Assembly: GCA_903827345.1 (NCBI GenBank)
Contig: CAIKID010000279.1
Coordinates: 1 to 18,112, forward strand
DNA length: 18,112 nucleotides
From: an uncultured Actinomycetes bacterium
GTDB lineage: Bacteria > Actinomycetota > Actinomycetes > Nanopelagicales > Nanopelagicaceae
Direction: 5' to 3'
The stretch's first letter is position 1. Each line of letters starts with the position of its first letter. This document shows, piece by piece, positions 1 through 6,479 of the stretch. The notes beneath the pieces are model-generated. The model was not told where the DNA came from, made no database searches, and was given only the letters and a program-made list of their open reading frames with translations. The translations under genes were made by a program, and so were the position numbers.

Positions 1-1050
1 AACCTCATAGCGCGTGACCGTTGGCCCACGCATAAACCCAGTAACCCGAGCCTCTACCCCGAATTGTTCAAATACTTGGCCGAGGGCGGCGACAACCATC
101 TCATTCGCCTTCGATTTCGTCTTTGAGGCGGGCGCGGTACGCAAGAGATCCATGGAGGGCAATATGTAAAGGGTATCTGCCGCCAAGATCATCTGATGAG
201 CCGGAGTACTCTGCACGGTCTTGGTTACAAAGGTCGGAGTGGAGCCGGCGGCGCGGTCTACCAGGAGAGCAACGGTCTCCTCTTGCCCTTCTTCGGTAAA
301 TTCATCTTCCTCAGGCTCTAGTTGATGGAACTCTTGGACCAAGGGGGTTTCGAATGGTGGGGTGTCATTAATTTCGAATCCTTCGTCACTCTCATCACTA
401 TTTCGCTGAGAGCGGCGAGCAATCCAGCTAAAGATCGCCCGCACCTTGGCAAAGAATTGCGAGACCGGCGTCGCCGTAACAATAAGTACGCCAAAGAAAA
501 AGATGAGCACCAAGATTGGGATTGCGAGCAATGAAGTTCCCAGTTTATCGAGCGGACGTCCAACGCCGTAGCCGATCGCCCCGCCAGCTTCCTTCACAGT
601 AGCAAAATCTGAATCATTGAAAACTTGTGCCAAGCCTGTACTACTCAGAATCAGCAGAAGCGCTCCGATGGTGATGCGGCCATTTGCGCGCCCCTCATCT
701 GGGGCTTTGAAAAGTCGAAATGCAAAGTAAATAAAGAGGAGTGGCGTAACAAATGCGACCTTGCCAAAGGAGCCCAGTAAGACGGTATTCATAAAGCGAC
801 CGATGGGATTATTTAAATGGAACCAAGAACCCGCCGCGCTGAGCAGGGCAAAGATAAGAAGTAGGAAAGCCAGGCCATCACGATGATGCGCGCTATCGAG
901 TTCGCGCGCCTCTTTGAAGAGGAAGCGCACGGTGCTGCCAATCGCCTTCGCGATGAAACGCCAGATACCAGCCAGGGCGCGCCCGATTCCAGCGAGAAAT
1001 CCAGAGCGCTTCGCAGCCTTGCTTCGCGTGGTACTTCGTTTTTTAGCCAT
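1..1050 (-). CDS. ftsK: DNA translocase FtsK, N-terminal part (runs off the left edge)
   Basis: FtsK/SpoIIIE family protein, anchored at the division septum, which pumps chromosomal DNA during cell division. I translated 350 codons from the ATG at 1050-1048 to the window edge with no stop. The N-terminus is very basic (MAKKRSTTRS). Four hydrophobic segments follow at about residues 59-76, 93-110, 126-141 and 172-190, the usual FtsK membrane anchor. An acidic, proline-containing linker covers about 211-270. The start of the translocase alpha domain is seen at residues 331-350 (GVEARVTGFMRGPTVTRYEV), a strongly conserved FtsK block. The Walker motor and the DNA-reading gamma domain lie outside the window. 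The gene starts 51 bases after rnj on the same strand; no good Shine-Dalgarno precedes it. Family assignment is secure from the alpha-domain block plus the four-helix anchor. Confidence 0.93.
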   Translation of the reverse strand, partial: MAKKRSTTRSKAAKRSGFLAGIGRALAGIWRFIAKAIGSTVRFLFKEARELDSAHHRDGLAFLLLIFALLSAAGSWFHLNNPIGRFMNTVLLGSFGKVAFVTPLLFIYFAFRLFKAPDEGRANGRITIGALLLILSSTGLAQVFNDSDFATVKEAGGAIGYGVGRPLDKLGTSLLAIPILVLIFFFGVLIVTATPVSQFFAKVRAIFSWIARRSQRNSDESDEGFEINDTPPFETPLVQEFHQLEPEEDEFTEEGQEETVALLVDRAAGSTPTFVTKTVQSTPAHQMILAADTLYILPSMDLLRTAPASKTKSKANEMVVAALGQVFEQFGVEARVTGFMRGPTVTRYEV

Positions 1051-1059
1051 AGCGGACTA

Positions 1060-1065
1060 AGCCTA
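1060..1065 (-). promoter_or_regulatory. Possible -10 element for ftsK
   Basis: On the minus strand the spacer before ftsK contains TAGGCT, which fits the actinobacterial TANNNT -10 pattern, 9 bases before the ATG. Initiation 6-7 bases downstream would give a leader of only 2-3 bases, which fits the absence of a Shine-Dalgarno. No -35 is apparent. The match is a short pattern only, so confidence is low; read-through from rnj is the alternative. Confidence 0.25.
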
Positions 1066-1083
1066 AGGAATAAGGTGGTGCTG

Positions 1084-1101
1084 CGGCCGCTCGGCGCGCC
1101 G
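1084..1101 (-). terminator. GC-rich hairpin directly after rnj, possible terminator
   Basis: Immediately after the rnj stop codon the transcript can fold CGGC-(G bulge)-CGC, loop CGA, GCG-GCCG: seven G-C pairs with one bulged base. No U-run follows, so it is not a classical intrinsic terminator. It could be a U-less terminator, a 3'-end stabilising structure, or simply a consequence of two adjacent 8-base palindromes (GCGGCCGC and GGCGCGCC). Confidence 0.35.
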
Positions 1102-2787
1102 TTATACCTCTATAACTACTGGGATGATCATTGGTTTGCGGCGATGCTCTTCGCCAACCCAACTTCCGACGGTACGACGAACAACTTGTGTGAGTTGATG
1201 TGTTCCATTAATTCCGTTAGCGACAGAAGTTGCAAGTGCCTTCTCGATCATGCCCTTGACCTCATCAAAGAGCGCTTTATCTTCGGTAAATCCGCGGGCA
1301 TGGATATCAGGACCTGCAACGATTTTTCCGCTCTGCGAATCAACAACGACGACAACTGAGATGAAGCCCTCTTCGCCCAAGATGCGGCGATCCTTGAGTG
1401 AGCTCTCGGTGATTTCTCCAATGCTCTGCCCATCTACATATACAAATCCGACGGGAATCGCTCCTGCGATATCTGCATATCCATCGTGCACATCAACAAC
1501 AATTCCATTGTCAACGACGATGGTATTTGTCCGTGGCACGCCGGTCTTAATAGCAAGTTCGGCATTAGCGCGCATATGGCGCCATTCGCCATGAATCGGC
1601 ATGACATTCTTAGGTTTTACAATGTTGTAGCAATAGAGGAGTTCTCCGGCAGCAGCGTGGCCTGACACGTGAACCAAGGCATTTCCCTTGTGAACCACGG
1701 TTGCACCAAAGCGAGTCAGTTCGTTGATAACTCTAAATACTGGATTCTCGTTGCCTGGGATGAGCGAGGATGCAAGAACGACGGTGTCGCCTTTGCCTAC
1801 ACGAATCTGATGTTCGCCGTTGGCCATGCGCGAAAGTGCAGCGAGTGGCTCACCTTGCGAACCGGTACAGATAAGAACAACGCGATCTCCGGCGTCATCG
1901 ACCGTCTTAGCATCGATAATTTCGAGTCCTTCAGGAACTTCGAGGTACCCCAGATCCTGGGCCAACTTCATATTGCGGACCATGCTGCGTCCAATAAATG
2001 CCACCTTGCGATCGTGCTGCGCTGCGATCATCATGATCTGCTGGACGCGGTGCACGTGCGATGCAAATGAAGCGACAATCACTCGGCGCTCAGTGGCGCG
2101 AAAGACGCGATCTAGAGTCGGCATAATGTCGCGCTCTGAAGTCGTGAAACCAGGTACATCGGCGTTGGTGGAGTCGGTCATAAAGAGATCGACGCCCTCT
2201 TCGCCCAAACGTGCAAATGTTGCGAGGTCTGTGATGCGACCATCGAGTGGAAGTTGATCCATCTTGAAATCGCCAGTTGCTAGTACTAGTCCTGCCTCGG
2301 TGCGAATAGCGATTGCCAGGGCATCGGGAATGGAGTGATTAACAGCAACAAATTCCAGTTCAAAGGGACCGAAGGTCTGCTTCATTCCTGCTTTGACCTC
2401 GACCATGGGAGCGGTAATGCGACGTTCTTTGAGTTTCGCTTCGGTAAATGCCAACGTTAACTTTGATCCAACGACTGGAATATCGGAGCGTTCTTTCAAA
2501 AGATAAGGAACTGCGCCGATGTGATCTTCGTGGCCATGGGTAAGAGCAATGGCGACGACGTCGTGGAGGCGATCTCTGATGTACGAGAAGTCGGGAAGGA
2601 TGAGATCGATTCCGGGTTGGCTCTCTTCGGGAAAGAGAACTCCGCAGTCGACGATCAATAATTTGCCAGCGATTTCGAAGACGGTCATGTTGCGACCGAT
2701 CTCGCCCAAGCCGCCAAGCGCAACGATGCGCAGCGTCTTAGGAGCTAACTTGGATGGATAGGGTAAATCGGGATGTGGATGATTCAT
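1102..2787 (-). CDS. rnj: Ribonuclease J
   Basis: Metallo-beta-lactamase/beta-CASP ribonuclease with 5'-3' exonuclease and endonuclease activity in mRNA decay and rRNA processing in the cytoplasm. The 561-residue length is normal for the family. Visible motifs: HGHEDHIG at residues 84-91 (zinc motif 2), the VNHS histidine near 151, GDFK at 172-175, and the beta-CASP elements HVSGHA at 373-378 and MPIHGEWRH at 396-404. The N-terminal segment ahead of the fold (residues 1-16) is short, unlike the long basic extension seen in many mycobacterial and streptomycete homologues. The ATG at 2787-2785 overlaps the dapA stop codon by one base (TAATG), pointing to translational coupling. The gene closes the thyX-dapA-rnj run, a common actinobacterial order. 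Confidence 0.96.
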   Translation of the reverse strand: MNHPHPDLPYPSKLAPKTLRIVALGGLGEIGRNMTVFEIAGKLLIVDCGVLFPEESQPGIDLILPDFSYIRDRLHDVVAIALTHGHEDHIGAVPYLLKERSDIPVVGSKLTLAFTEAKLKERRITAPMVEVKAGMKQTFGPFELEFVAVNHSIPDALAIAIRTEAGLVLATGDFKMDQLPLDGRITDLATFARLGEEGVDLFMTDSTNADVPGFTTSERDIMPTLDRVFRATERRVIVASFASHVHRVQQIMMIAAQHDRKVAFIGRSMVRNMKLAQDLGYLEVPEGLEIIDAKTVDDAGDRVVLICTGSQGEPLAALSRMANGEHQIRVGKGDTVVLASSLIPGNENPVFRVINELTRFGATVVHKGNALVHVSGHAAAGELLYCYNIVKPKNVMPIHGEWRHMRANAELAIKTGVPRTNTIVVDNGIVVDVHDGYADIAGAIPVGFVYVDGQSIGEITESSLKDRRILGEEGFISVVVVVDSQSGKIVAGPDIHARGFTEDKALFDEVKGMIEKALATSVANGINGTHQLTQVVRRTVGSWVGEEHRRKPMIIPVVIEV

Positions 2788-3695
2788 TATTTAAGTACGA
2801 CTCCGCCTTGTTGAAGGTCCTCCCGCAATTGCGCAATCTGCGCAGGAGTGGCATCGACAAGTGGCAAACGCGTAGACCCACCAGGTAGGCCCATCAATGT
2901 GAGTGCGGCCTTAGTCAATATCGCACCTTGGGTGCGGAAGGTTCCGGTGAATACCGGTAATAATTCTTGATGTATTTCTAGTGCTCGTACTGCGTCTCCT
3001 GCAAACCAGGCATCGAGCATTGCTCTCAGTTGATTCCCAACCGTATGGCCACACACAGATACGAAGCCAACTGCGCCTACGCTCAGTAGTGGCAGATTAA
3101 GGATGTCATCGCCAGAGTAGACCGGAAGGCCAGTTCGCTTGATAACCCATGAAGTTGATGCCGGATTTCCTTTGGCATCTTTGAGTGCAACGATATTTTT
3201 AACTTCTGAGAGGCGACAGATGGTGTCCTCTTCGATCGGAACCCCGGTACGGCCCGGAATGTCATACATCATTATTGGGAGATCGGTCGCTGCGGCAACA
3301 GCTTTAAAGTGAGCTTCAATTCCCTCTTGGGGCGGCTTGTTGTAATAAGGGGTGACGATGAGTAACCCATCGGCTCCGACTTCGGCACAACGCTTAGATT
3401 GATCAACCGTGTACGCGGTCTCGTTATCGCCGGCACCAGTCAAAACTTTGACGCGATCGCCCACCGTACTCTTCACAACGCGAATGATTTCGAGTTTCTC
3501 AGAGGTCTTTGTCGTAGGCGCTTCACCCGTTGTGCCGTTAACCGCGATGGCATCATGGCCGGTATTTGCTAAATGTTCTGCAATCTTTGCTACGCCGTCC
3601 CAATCAATCGCTCCATCTTTTTGAAATGGGGTCACCATTGCGGTGATCAAGCGGCCAAAAGGCGCCTCGATCTGGGTCGTCTGTTTATGAGGCAT
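2787..3695 (-). CDS. dapA: 4-hydroxy-tetrahydrodipicolinate synthase
   Basis: Condenses pyruvate with aspartate semialdehyde, the first committed step toward diaminopimelate and lysine; cytoplasmic. Class I TIM-barrel aldolase, 302 residues, the usual length. Key positions visible: GTTGE at 54-58 (substrate-binding threonines), YYNKP near 117-121, YDIPGRT at 144-150 with the proton-relay tyrosine 144, and VALKDAKGN with the Schiff-base lysine at 172. The start at 3695 follows thyX by 19 bases; an AGGG Shine-Dalgarno lies 8 bases upstream, but it is buried in a perfect hairpin described separately. The stop overlaps rnj. dapB, the next enzyme in the pathway, is in the same window at 5730-6479 but in a separate block. 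Confidence 0.97.
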   Translation of the reverse strand: MPHKQTTQIEAPFGRLITAMVTPFQKDGAIDWDGVAKIAEHLANTGHDAIAVNGTTGEAPTTKTSEKLEIIRVVKSTVGDRVKVLTGAGDNETAYTVDQSKRCAEVGADGLLIVTPYYNKPPQEGIEAHFKAVAAATDLPIMMYDIPGRTGVPIEEDTICRLSEVKNIVALKDAKGNPASTSWVIKRTGLPVYSGDDILNLPLLSVGAVGFVSVCGHTVGNQLRAMLDAWFAGDAVRALEIHQELLPVFTGTFRTQGAILTKAALTLMGLPGGSTRLPLVDATPAQIAQLREDLQQGGVVLK

Positions 3696-3709
3696 AGGGC
3701 TAACCCTAT
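3694..3709 (-). promoter_or_regulatory. Perfect hairpin covering the dapA ribosome binding site and start
   Basis: The transcript reads AUAGGG-UUAG-CCCUAU-G: a six-base-pair perfect stem with a four-base loop. The 5' arm contains the AGGG Shine-Dalgarno and the 3' arm contains the first two bases of the dapA AUG. If formed, it would hide both, making dapA dependent on ribosomes arriving from thyX, whose stop codon is 5 bases before the stem. The inverted repeat is seen directly; the regulatory role is inferred. Confidence 0.45.
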
Positions 3710-3714
3710 CGTGA

Positions 3715-4443
3715 CTAAGGGGCTACTCGTCCAGACTTTTCGAATGCCCCGTGTGTAAGCGGCATAAGTGTTGCGAAATATTGCTCCATTTTCTCGGCAA
3801 CCATCTCAATTTCCCGCTGCGGATAGCTGGGGAAATGCGATCCTTCGCGCGAGGTGCGAAGTGACAAGAAGTTCATGAGCGCTCGTGCATTCATGGTTAC
3901 ATACATTGATGAATAGAGGCCGACAGGCAGCACTGCTCGGGCAACTTCACGCGCCACGCCAGCATCGAGCATCTTCTTATAATTTTCATATGCAACCGTG
4001 CAGCTCTCTTTAATTGCACTGACCGTTATTTCGTATTGCTCATCGGTTCCATCGATAAATGAGTATGAACCAGCTTTGCCTATCTGAACCAACCTGCGTT
4101 CTTTGCTGGGAATGTAGAAATTTGGTCGGAGTTCGCGATAGCGGCCAGATTCCTCGTTATAGGAGGCGATGCGATGACGCATAAATTCACGGAAGACAAA
4201 GATGGGGGCGGAGATAAAGAAGGTCATCGAGGTATGCTCAAAAGGCGAGCCATGGCGTTCGCGAGCGAGATAGTTGATCAACCCCTCGGAGCGCGATGCA
4301 TCTGAATCCACATCATCTAATGAGTTCTCCCCGGCGGTTGATACTCGAGCTGCCCAGACGACATCGGAGTCGCTGGCGCTAGCCTTAACCAACTCAACGG
4401 TTACATCGCTGCGGAAATTAATTTCAAAATGCTCTTCGCCCAT
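3715..4443 (-). CDS. thyX: FAD-dependent thymidylate synthase ThyX
   Basis: Makes dTMP from dUMP using methylene-tetrahydrofolate, FAD and NADPH. The ThyX signature RHRxxSxNExSxR is complete at residues 89-101 (RHRIASYNEESGR). The C-terminal half carries ARAVLPVGLYSSMYVTMNAR followed by a FLSLR block, the nucleotide and flavin contact region. Length 242 is typical. Start ATG at 4443; a TAAGGT -10-like element sits exactly 6 bases before it, suggesting a leaderless transcript and explaining why there is no Shine-Dalgarno. The gene heads the thyX-dapA-rnj run and is divergent from azlC across 56 bases. No thyA is present in this window, which does not show whether one exists elsewhere. Confidence 0.97.
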   Translation of the reverse strand: MGEEHFEINFRSDVTVELVKASASDSDVVWAARVSTAGENSLDDVDSDASRSEGLINYLARERHGSPFEHTSMTFFISAPIFVFREFMRHRIASYNEESGRYRELRPNFYIPSKERRLVQIGKAGSYSFIDGTDEQYEITVSAIKESCTVAYENYKKMLDAGVAREVARAVLPVGLYSSMYVTMNARALMNFLSLRTSREGSHFPSYPQREIEMVAEKMEQYFATLMPLTHGAFEKSGRVAP

Positions 4444-4449
4444 GTAGCG

Positions 4450-4455
4450 ACCTTA
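4450..4455 (-). promoter_or_regulatory. Candidate leaderless promoter -10 element of thyX
   Basis: Minus-strand sequence is TAAGGT-CGCTAC-ATG. TAAGGT fits the actinobacterial TANNNT -10, and the 6-base gap puts the expected transcription start on the A of the ATG. No Shine-Dalgarno is visible upstream of thyX, which agrees with leaderless translation. No -35 is recognisable. Confidence 0.5.
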
Positions 4456-4499
4456 TCTATTGGTACCCGCGAGGCTAGGGATTAGGGCAGAATATCGGC

Positions 4500-5138
4500 G
4501 TGTCAGTGCAGCGCGATTCCCTCAGTGTTGGCCTCGCGGTCGGGGCGGCTGGCATCGCCTTCGGCGCGGTGGCCGTCGCCGATCACTTCACCGTGGCCCA
4601 GGCTTGCTTCCTCTCGCTTGTTCTCTTCTCGGGGGCCTCGCAATTTTCACTTGTTGCGGTAATGAGCGCTGGCGGAAGCCCACTCAGCGCTATCGTCACC
4701 GGAACATTTCTGGGCGGACGAAATGGTTTGTATGGCGTGCGCATGGCCCAAATTCTCAAACTCAAAGGTCTAAAACGCGCTGTAGCTGCGCACGTCACCA
4801 TCGATGAATCCACTGGTGTAGCGATTGCACAAGAGAGTCTCGAGGATCAACGTACCGCCTTCTGGTACACCGGCTTTGGCGTCTTCTTCTTTTGGAACTT
4901 ATTTACCTTGATCGGAGCGCTCGGCGCTAAAGCGATTGGAGATACCTCGGCTTGGGGTCTTGATGTCGCCTCCCCCGCAATTTTCTGCGCTGTGCTCTTC
5001 CCGCGATTAAAAGAGCGAAAACTCTTGATAGCAGGAGTTCTTTCATTTATCTGGGCGCTGTCAATAACTCAATTCGTTCCGGCCGGAGTTCCCATTATTT
5101 CAACGGTGGTTATTGCTGCAATTATCGGGTGGAAGTAA
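4500..5138 (+). CDS. azlC: Branched-chain amino acid exporter, large subunit (AzlC family)
   Basis: Inner-membrane protein that with its small AzlD partner exports branched-chain amino acids or analogues. Family features: an early Gly/Ala-rich hydrophobic segment (residues 8-27), SGASQF at 44-49, a conserved GGRNGLYG block at 72-79 in the position of the family's LNLRHxLYG block, DES at 102-104, and further hydrophobic segments at about 122-143, 157-168 and 174-210. The start is GTG at 4500, because the frame meets a stop at 4476-4478 and contains no ATG before it; a second GTG at 4506 is possible. AGGG at 4484-4487 is a weak, distant Shine-Dalgarno. At 212 residues it is somewhat short, mainly at the N-terminus. 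It is followed directly by azlD (TAAATG). The exact substrate cannot be read from sequence. Confidence 0.88.
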   Translation: MSVQRDSLSVGLAVGAAGIAFGAVAVADHFTVAQACFLSLVLFSGASQFSLVAVMSAGGSPLSAIVTGTFLGGRNGLYGVRMAQILKLKGLKRAVAAHVTIDESTGVAIAQESLEDQRTAFWYTGFGVFFFWNLFTLIGALGAKAIGDTSAWGLDVASPAIFCAVLFPRLKERKLLIAGVLSFIWALSITQFVPAGVPIISTVVIAAIIGWK

Positions 5139-5450
5139 ATGAACTCTCAGTGGGTAGCCGTAATTGTCACCAGCGTTCTTTGTTACGCAATCAAATATAT
5201 TGGCCATGCCATTCCCGAAATTTGGCTGGCTCATCCTCGGGTGCAACGGATTACCAATTTGATTCCGATTGTTCTCTTGAGCGCACTCGTCGCAATGCAG
5301 GCATTTACCACCAAAACTAAATTTATGGTGGATCATCGCCTGGCGGGTATAACGGTCGCGATTGTTGCCTTGACCGCAAAATTGCCATTCCCCGTCGTTG
5401 TTATTGGGGCAATGGCAACTTCTGCGATTGTGTATCGCTTAAAGATTTAA
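5139..5450 (+). CDS. azlD: Branched-chain amino acid exporter, small subunit (AzlD family)
   Basis: A 103-residue protein that is almost entirely hydrophobic, with three to four membrane segments (about residues 3-20, 42-58, 65-82 and 84-99) and the AzlD-typical early pattern YAIKYIGHAIPE followed by a basic RVQRITNLIP loop. Its ATG directly follows the azlC TAA without a spacer, as expected for a two-subunit exporter translated together. Its TAA stop overlaps the stop of the convergent glutaredoxin gene within a shared TTAA, so no room is left for a terminator between them. The assignment rests on size, hydropathy, these motifs and the azlC neighbour. Confidence 0.87.
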   Translation: MNSQWVAVIVTSVLCYAIKYIGHAIPEIWLAHPRVQRITNLIPIVLLSALVAMQAFTTKTKFMVDHRLAGITVAIVALTAKLPFPVVVIGAMATSAIVYRLKI

Positions 5451-5701
5451 AGGATTGCTAAAGCGACAAGCTTTGCTTCAAGGTCTATATCGGAAGGCTC
5501 GGTCATATGAGTCCCATCCGGAAAAACAATCACTGGAATAGAGCGAAATCCGCCATTGATTTCAATGACTTTATCGGACGCTGCTTCGTCTAGTTCGATG
5601 TCGATGTAGTGGTATGCCACATTCTTGGAATCCAAAAATTTCTTCGAGCGGCGGCAATCCCCGCACCAAAGCGCGCTATACATTGTTATTTGGGCAGACA
5701 A
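5447..5701 (-). CDS. Glutaredoxin-like protein, mycoredoxin type
   Basis: Small cytoplasmic thiol-disulfide oxidoreductase of the glutaredoxin fold, 84 residues. Visible: ITMYSALWCGDC with the CxxC pair Cys13 and Cys16, a cis-proline block SIPVIVF (Pro56), and the GT...TEPS end region. The overall layout (xxMYxxxWCGxC, NGGxRxxPxxxFxDGTxxTxPS) matches actinobacterial mycoredoxins, which reduce mycothiol mixed disulfides; the middle residues are Gly-Asp, whereas mycobacterial Mrx1, as I recall it, has Gly-Tyr. The start is TTG at 5701, supported by an AAGGAG Shine-Dalgarno 7 bases upstream; the next ATG (5683) would remove six residues, including part of the first strand. It follows dapB by 28 bases. 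Use of mycothiol rather than another thiol is inferred. Confidence 0.85.
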   Translation of the reverse strand: MSAQITMYSALWCGDCRRSKKFLDSKNVAYHYIDIELDEAASDKVIEINGGFRSIPVIVFPDGTHMTEPSDIDLEAKLVALAIL

Positions 5702-5708
5702 GTTATTA

Positions 5709-5726
5709 CTCCTTTGTTGTAAGGAG
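5709..5726 (-). promoter_or_regulatory. Strong Shine-Dalgarno inside a perfect hairpin before the glutaredoxin gene
   Basis: The transcript reads CUCCUU-ACAACA-AAGGAG: a six-base-pair perfect stem whose 3' arm is a full AAGGAG Shine-Dalgarno, 7 bases before a UUG start. The motif decides the TTG start at 5701. If folded, the binding site is closed; a ribosome terminating at the dapB stop (3 bases before the stem) could open it. Confidence 0.55.
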
Positions 5727-5729
5727 ATT

Positions 5730-6479
5730 CTATTTCAAATCGAGGAAGTGCTCGAGTCCAAATGTGAGTCCAGGGGTAGCGACAACCTTACGAACTCCCA
5801 GCAATACTCCGGGCATAAACCCGGTGCGATCGATGGAGTCATGACGTATGGTCAATGTCTCGCCGAGATCTCCCAAAATCACCTCTTGGTGCGCAACCAG
5901 ACCACGCAAGCGCACTGAATGAACTGGAACATCGCCTACCTGCGCTCCGCGAGCGCCTTGCAACGCAGATGAAGTTGCATCTGGCATTGCCGCCTTATCA
6001 ACAGATTTTCGCGCCTCGGTGATGAGTTCTGCCGTCCGCGTAGCGGTACCTGAAGGGGCATCGGCCTTATTCGGGTGGTGCAACTCAATAATCTCAACGG
6101 ATTCGAAGTATTTGGAAGCTTGTGCCGCAAACTGCATCATCAGCACGGCGCCTAAACCGAAGTTAGGCGCTATGAGAGCCCCTACCTTTGGGTTATCAGC
6201 GAGCCAGCCTTTGATGGTTGCCAGTTTCTTGGCGTCAAAACCGGTAGTGCCGACAACAACGTTAACTCCGTGTCCGATGGCGAATTCCAGATTACCCATC
6301 ACTGAATCGGGGTGAGTGAAATCAACAACGACCTGCGCACCGCTGGAAACGAGTTGGTTAATATCGTCCCCGAGGTCCAGGGCCGCAACCAATTCCAGAT
6401 CAGATGATTCGTTAATCGCGCCAACTGTGGTCGCACCCATGCGCCCTTTAGCGCCAAGTACCGCAACTTTGATGGTCAT
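5730..6479 (-). CDS. dapB: 4-hydroxy-tetrahydrodipicolinate reductase
   Basis: Second step of the diaminopimelate/lysine branch, reducing the DapA product with NAD(P)H; cytoplasmic. The N-terminal nucleotide-binding loop GAKGRMG is at residues 9-15, GTTG at 77-80, APNF at 104-107, and the catalytic signature ELHHPNKADAPSGTA at 132-146, with the active-site histidine pair 134-135 and Lys138. Length 249 is normal for the actinobacterial enzyme. The ATG at 6479 overlaps the stop of the M16 peptidase by four bases (ATGA), so the two are very probably translated together. pnp, M16 peptidase and dapB in this order are a familiar actinobacterial arrangement. Confidence 0.97.
   Translation of the reverse strand: MTIKVAVLGAKGRMGATTVGAINESSDLELVAALDLGDDINQLVSSGAQVVVDFTHPDSVMGNLEFAIGHGVNVVVGTTGFDAKKLATIKGWLADNPKVGALIAPNFGLGAVLMMQFAAQASKYFESVEIIELHHPNKADAPSGTATRTAELITEARKSVDKAAMPDATSSALQGARGAQVGDVPVHSVRLRGLVAHQEVILGDLGETLTIRHDSIDRTGFMPGVLLGVRKVVATPGLTFGLEHFLDLK

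Noticed and set aside
1083..1100. NotI and AscI recognition sites as a cloning or assembly scar
   Set aside because: Sequence on both sides is continuous rnj and ftsK in a normal order with no vector sequence, so a natural origin is more likely.
883..2257. Open frames on the plus strand opposite ftsK and rnj (for example 883-1359, 1669-2070, 1820-2257)
   Set aside because: They are antisense to conserved, motif-bearing genes, have no recognisable domain and no ribosome binding site support.
4460..4807. Plus-strand frame 4460-4807 as a gene
   Set aside because: It overlaps azlC in another frame and gives an Arg/Trp-rich product with no family features.
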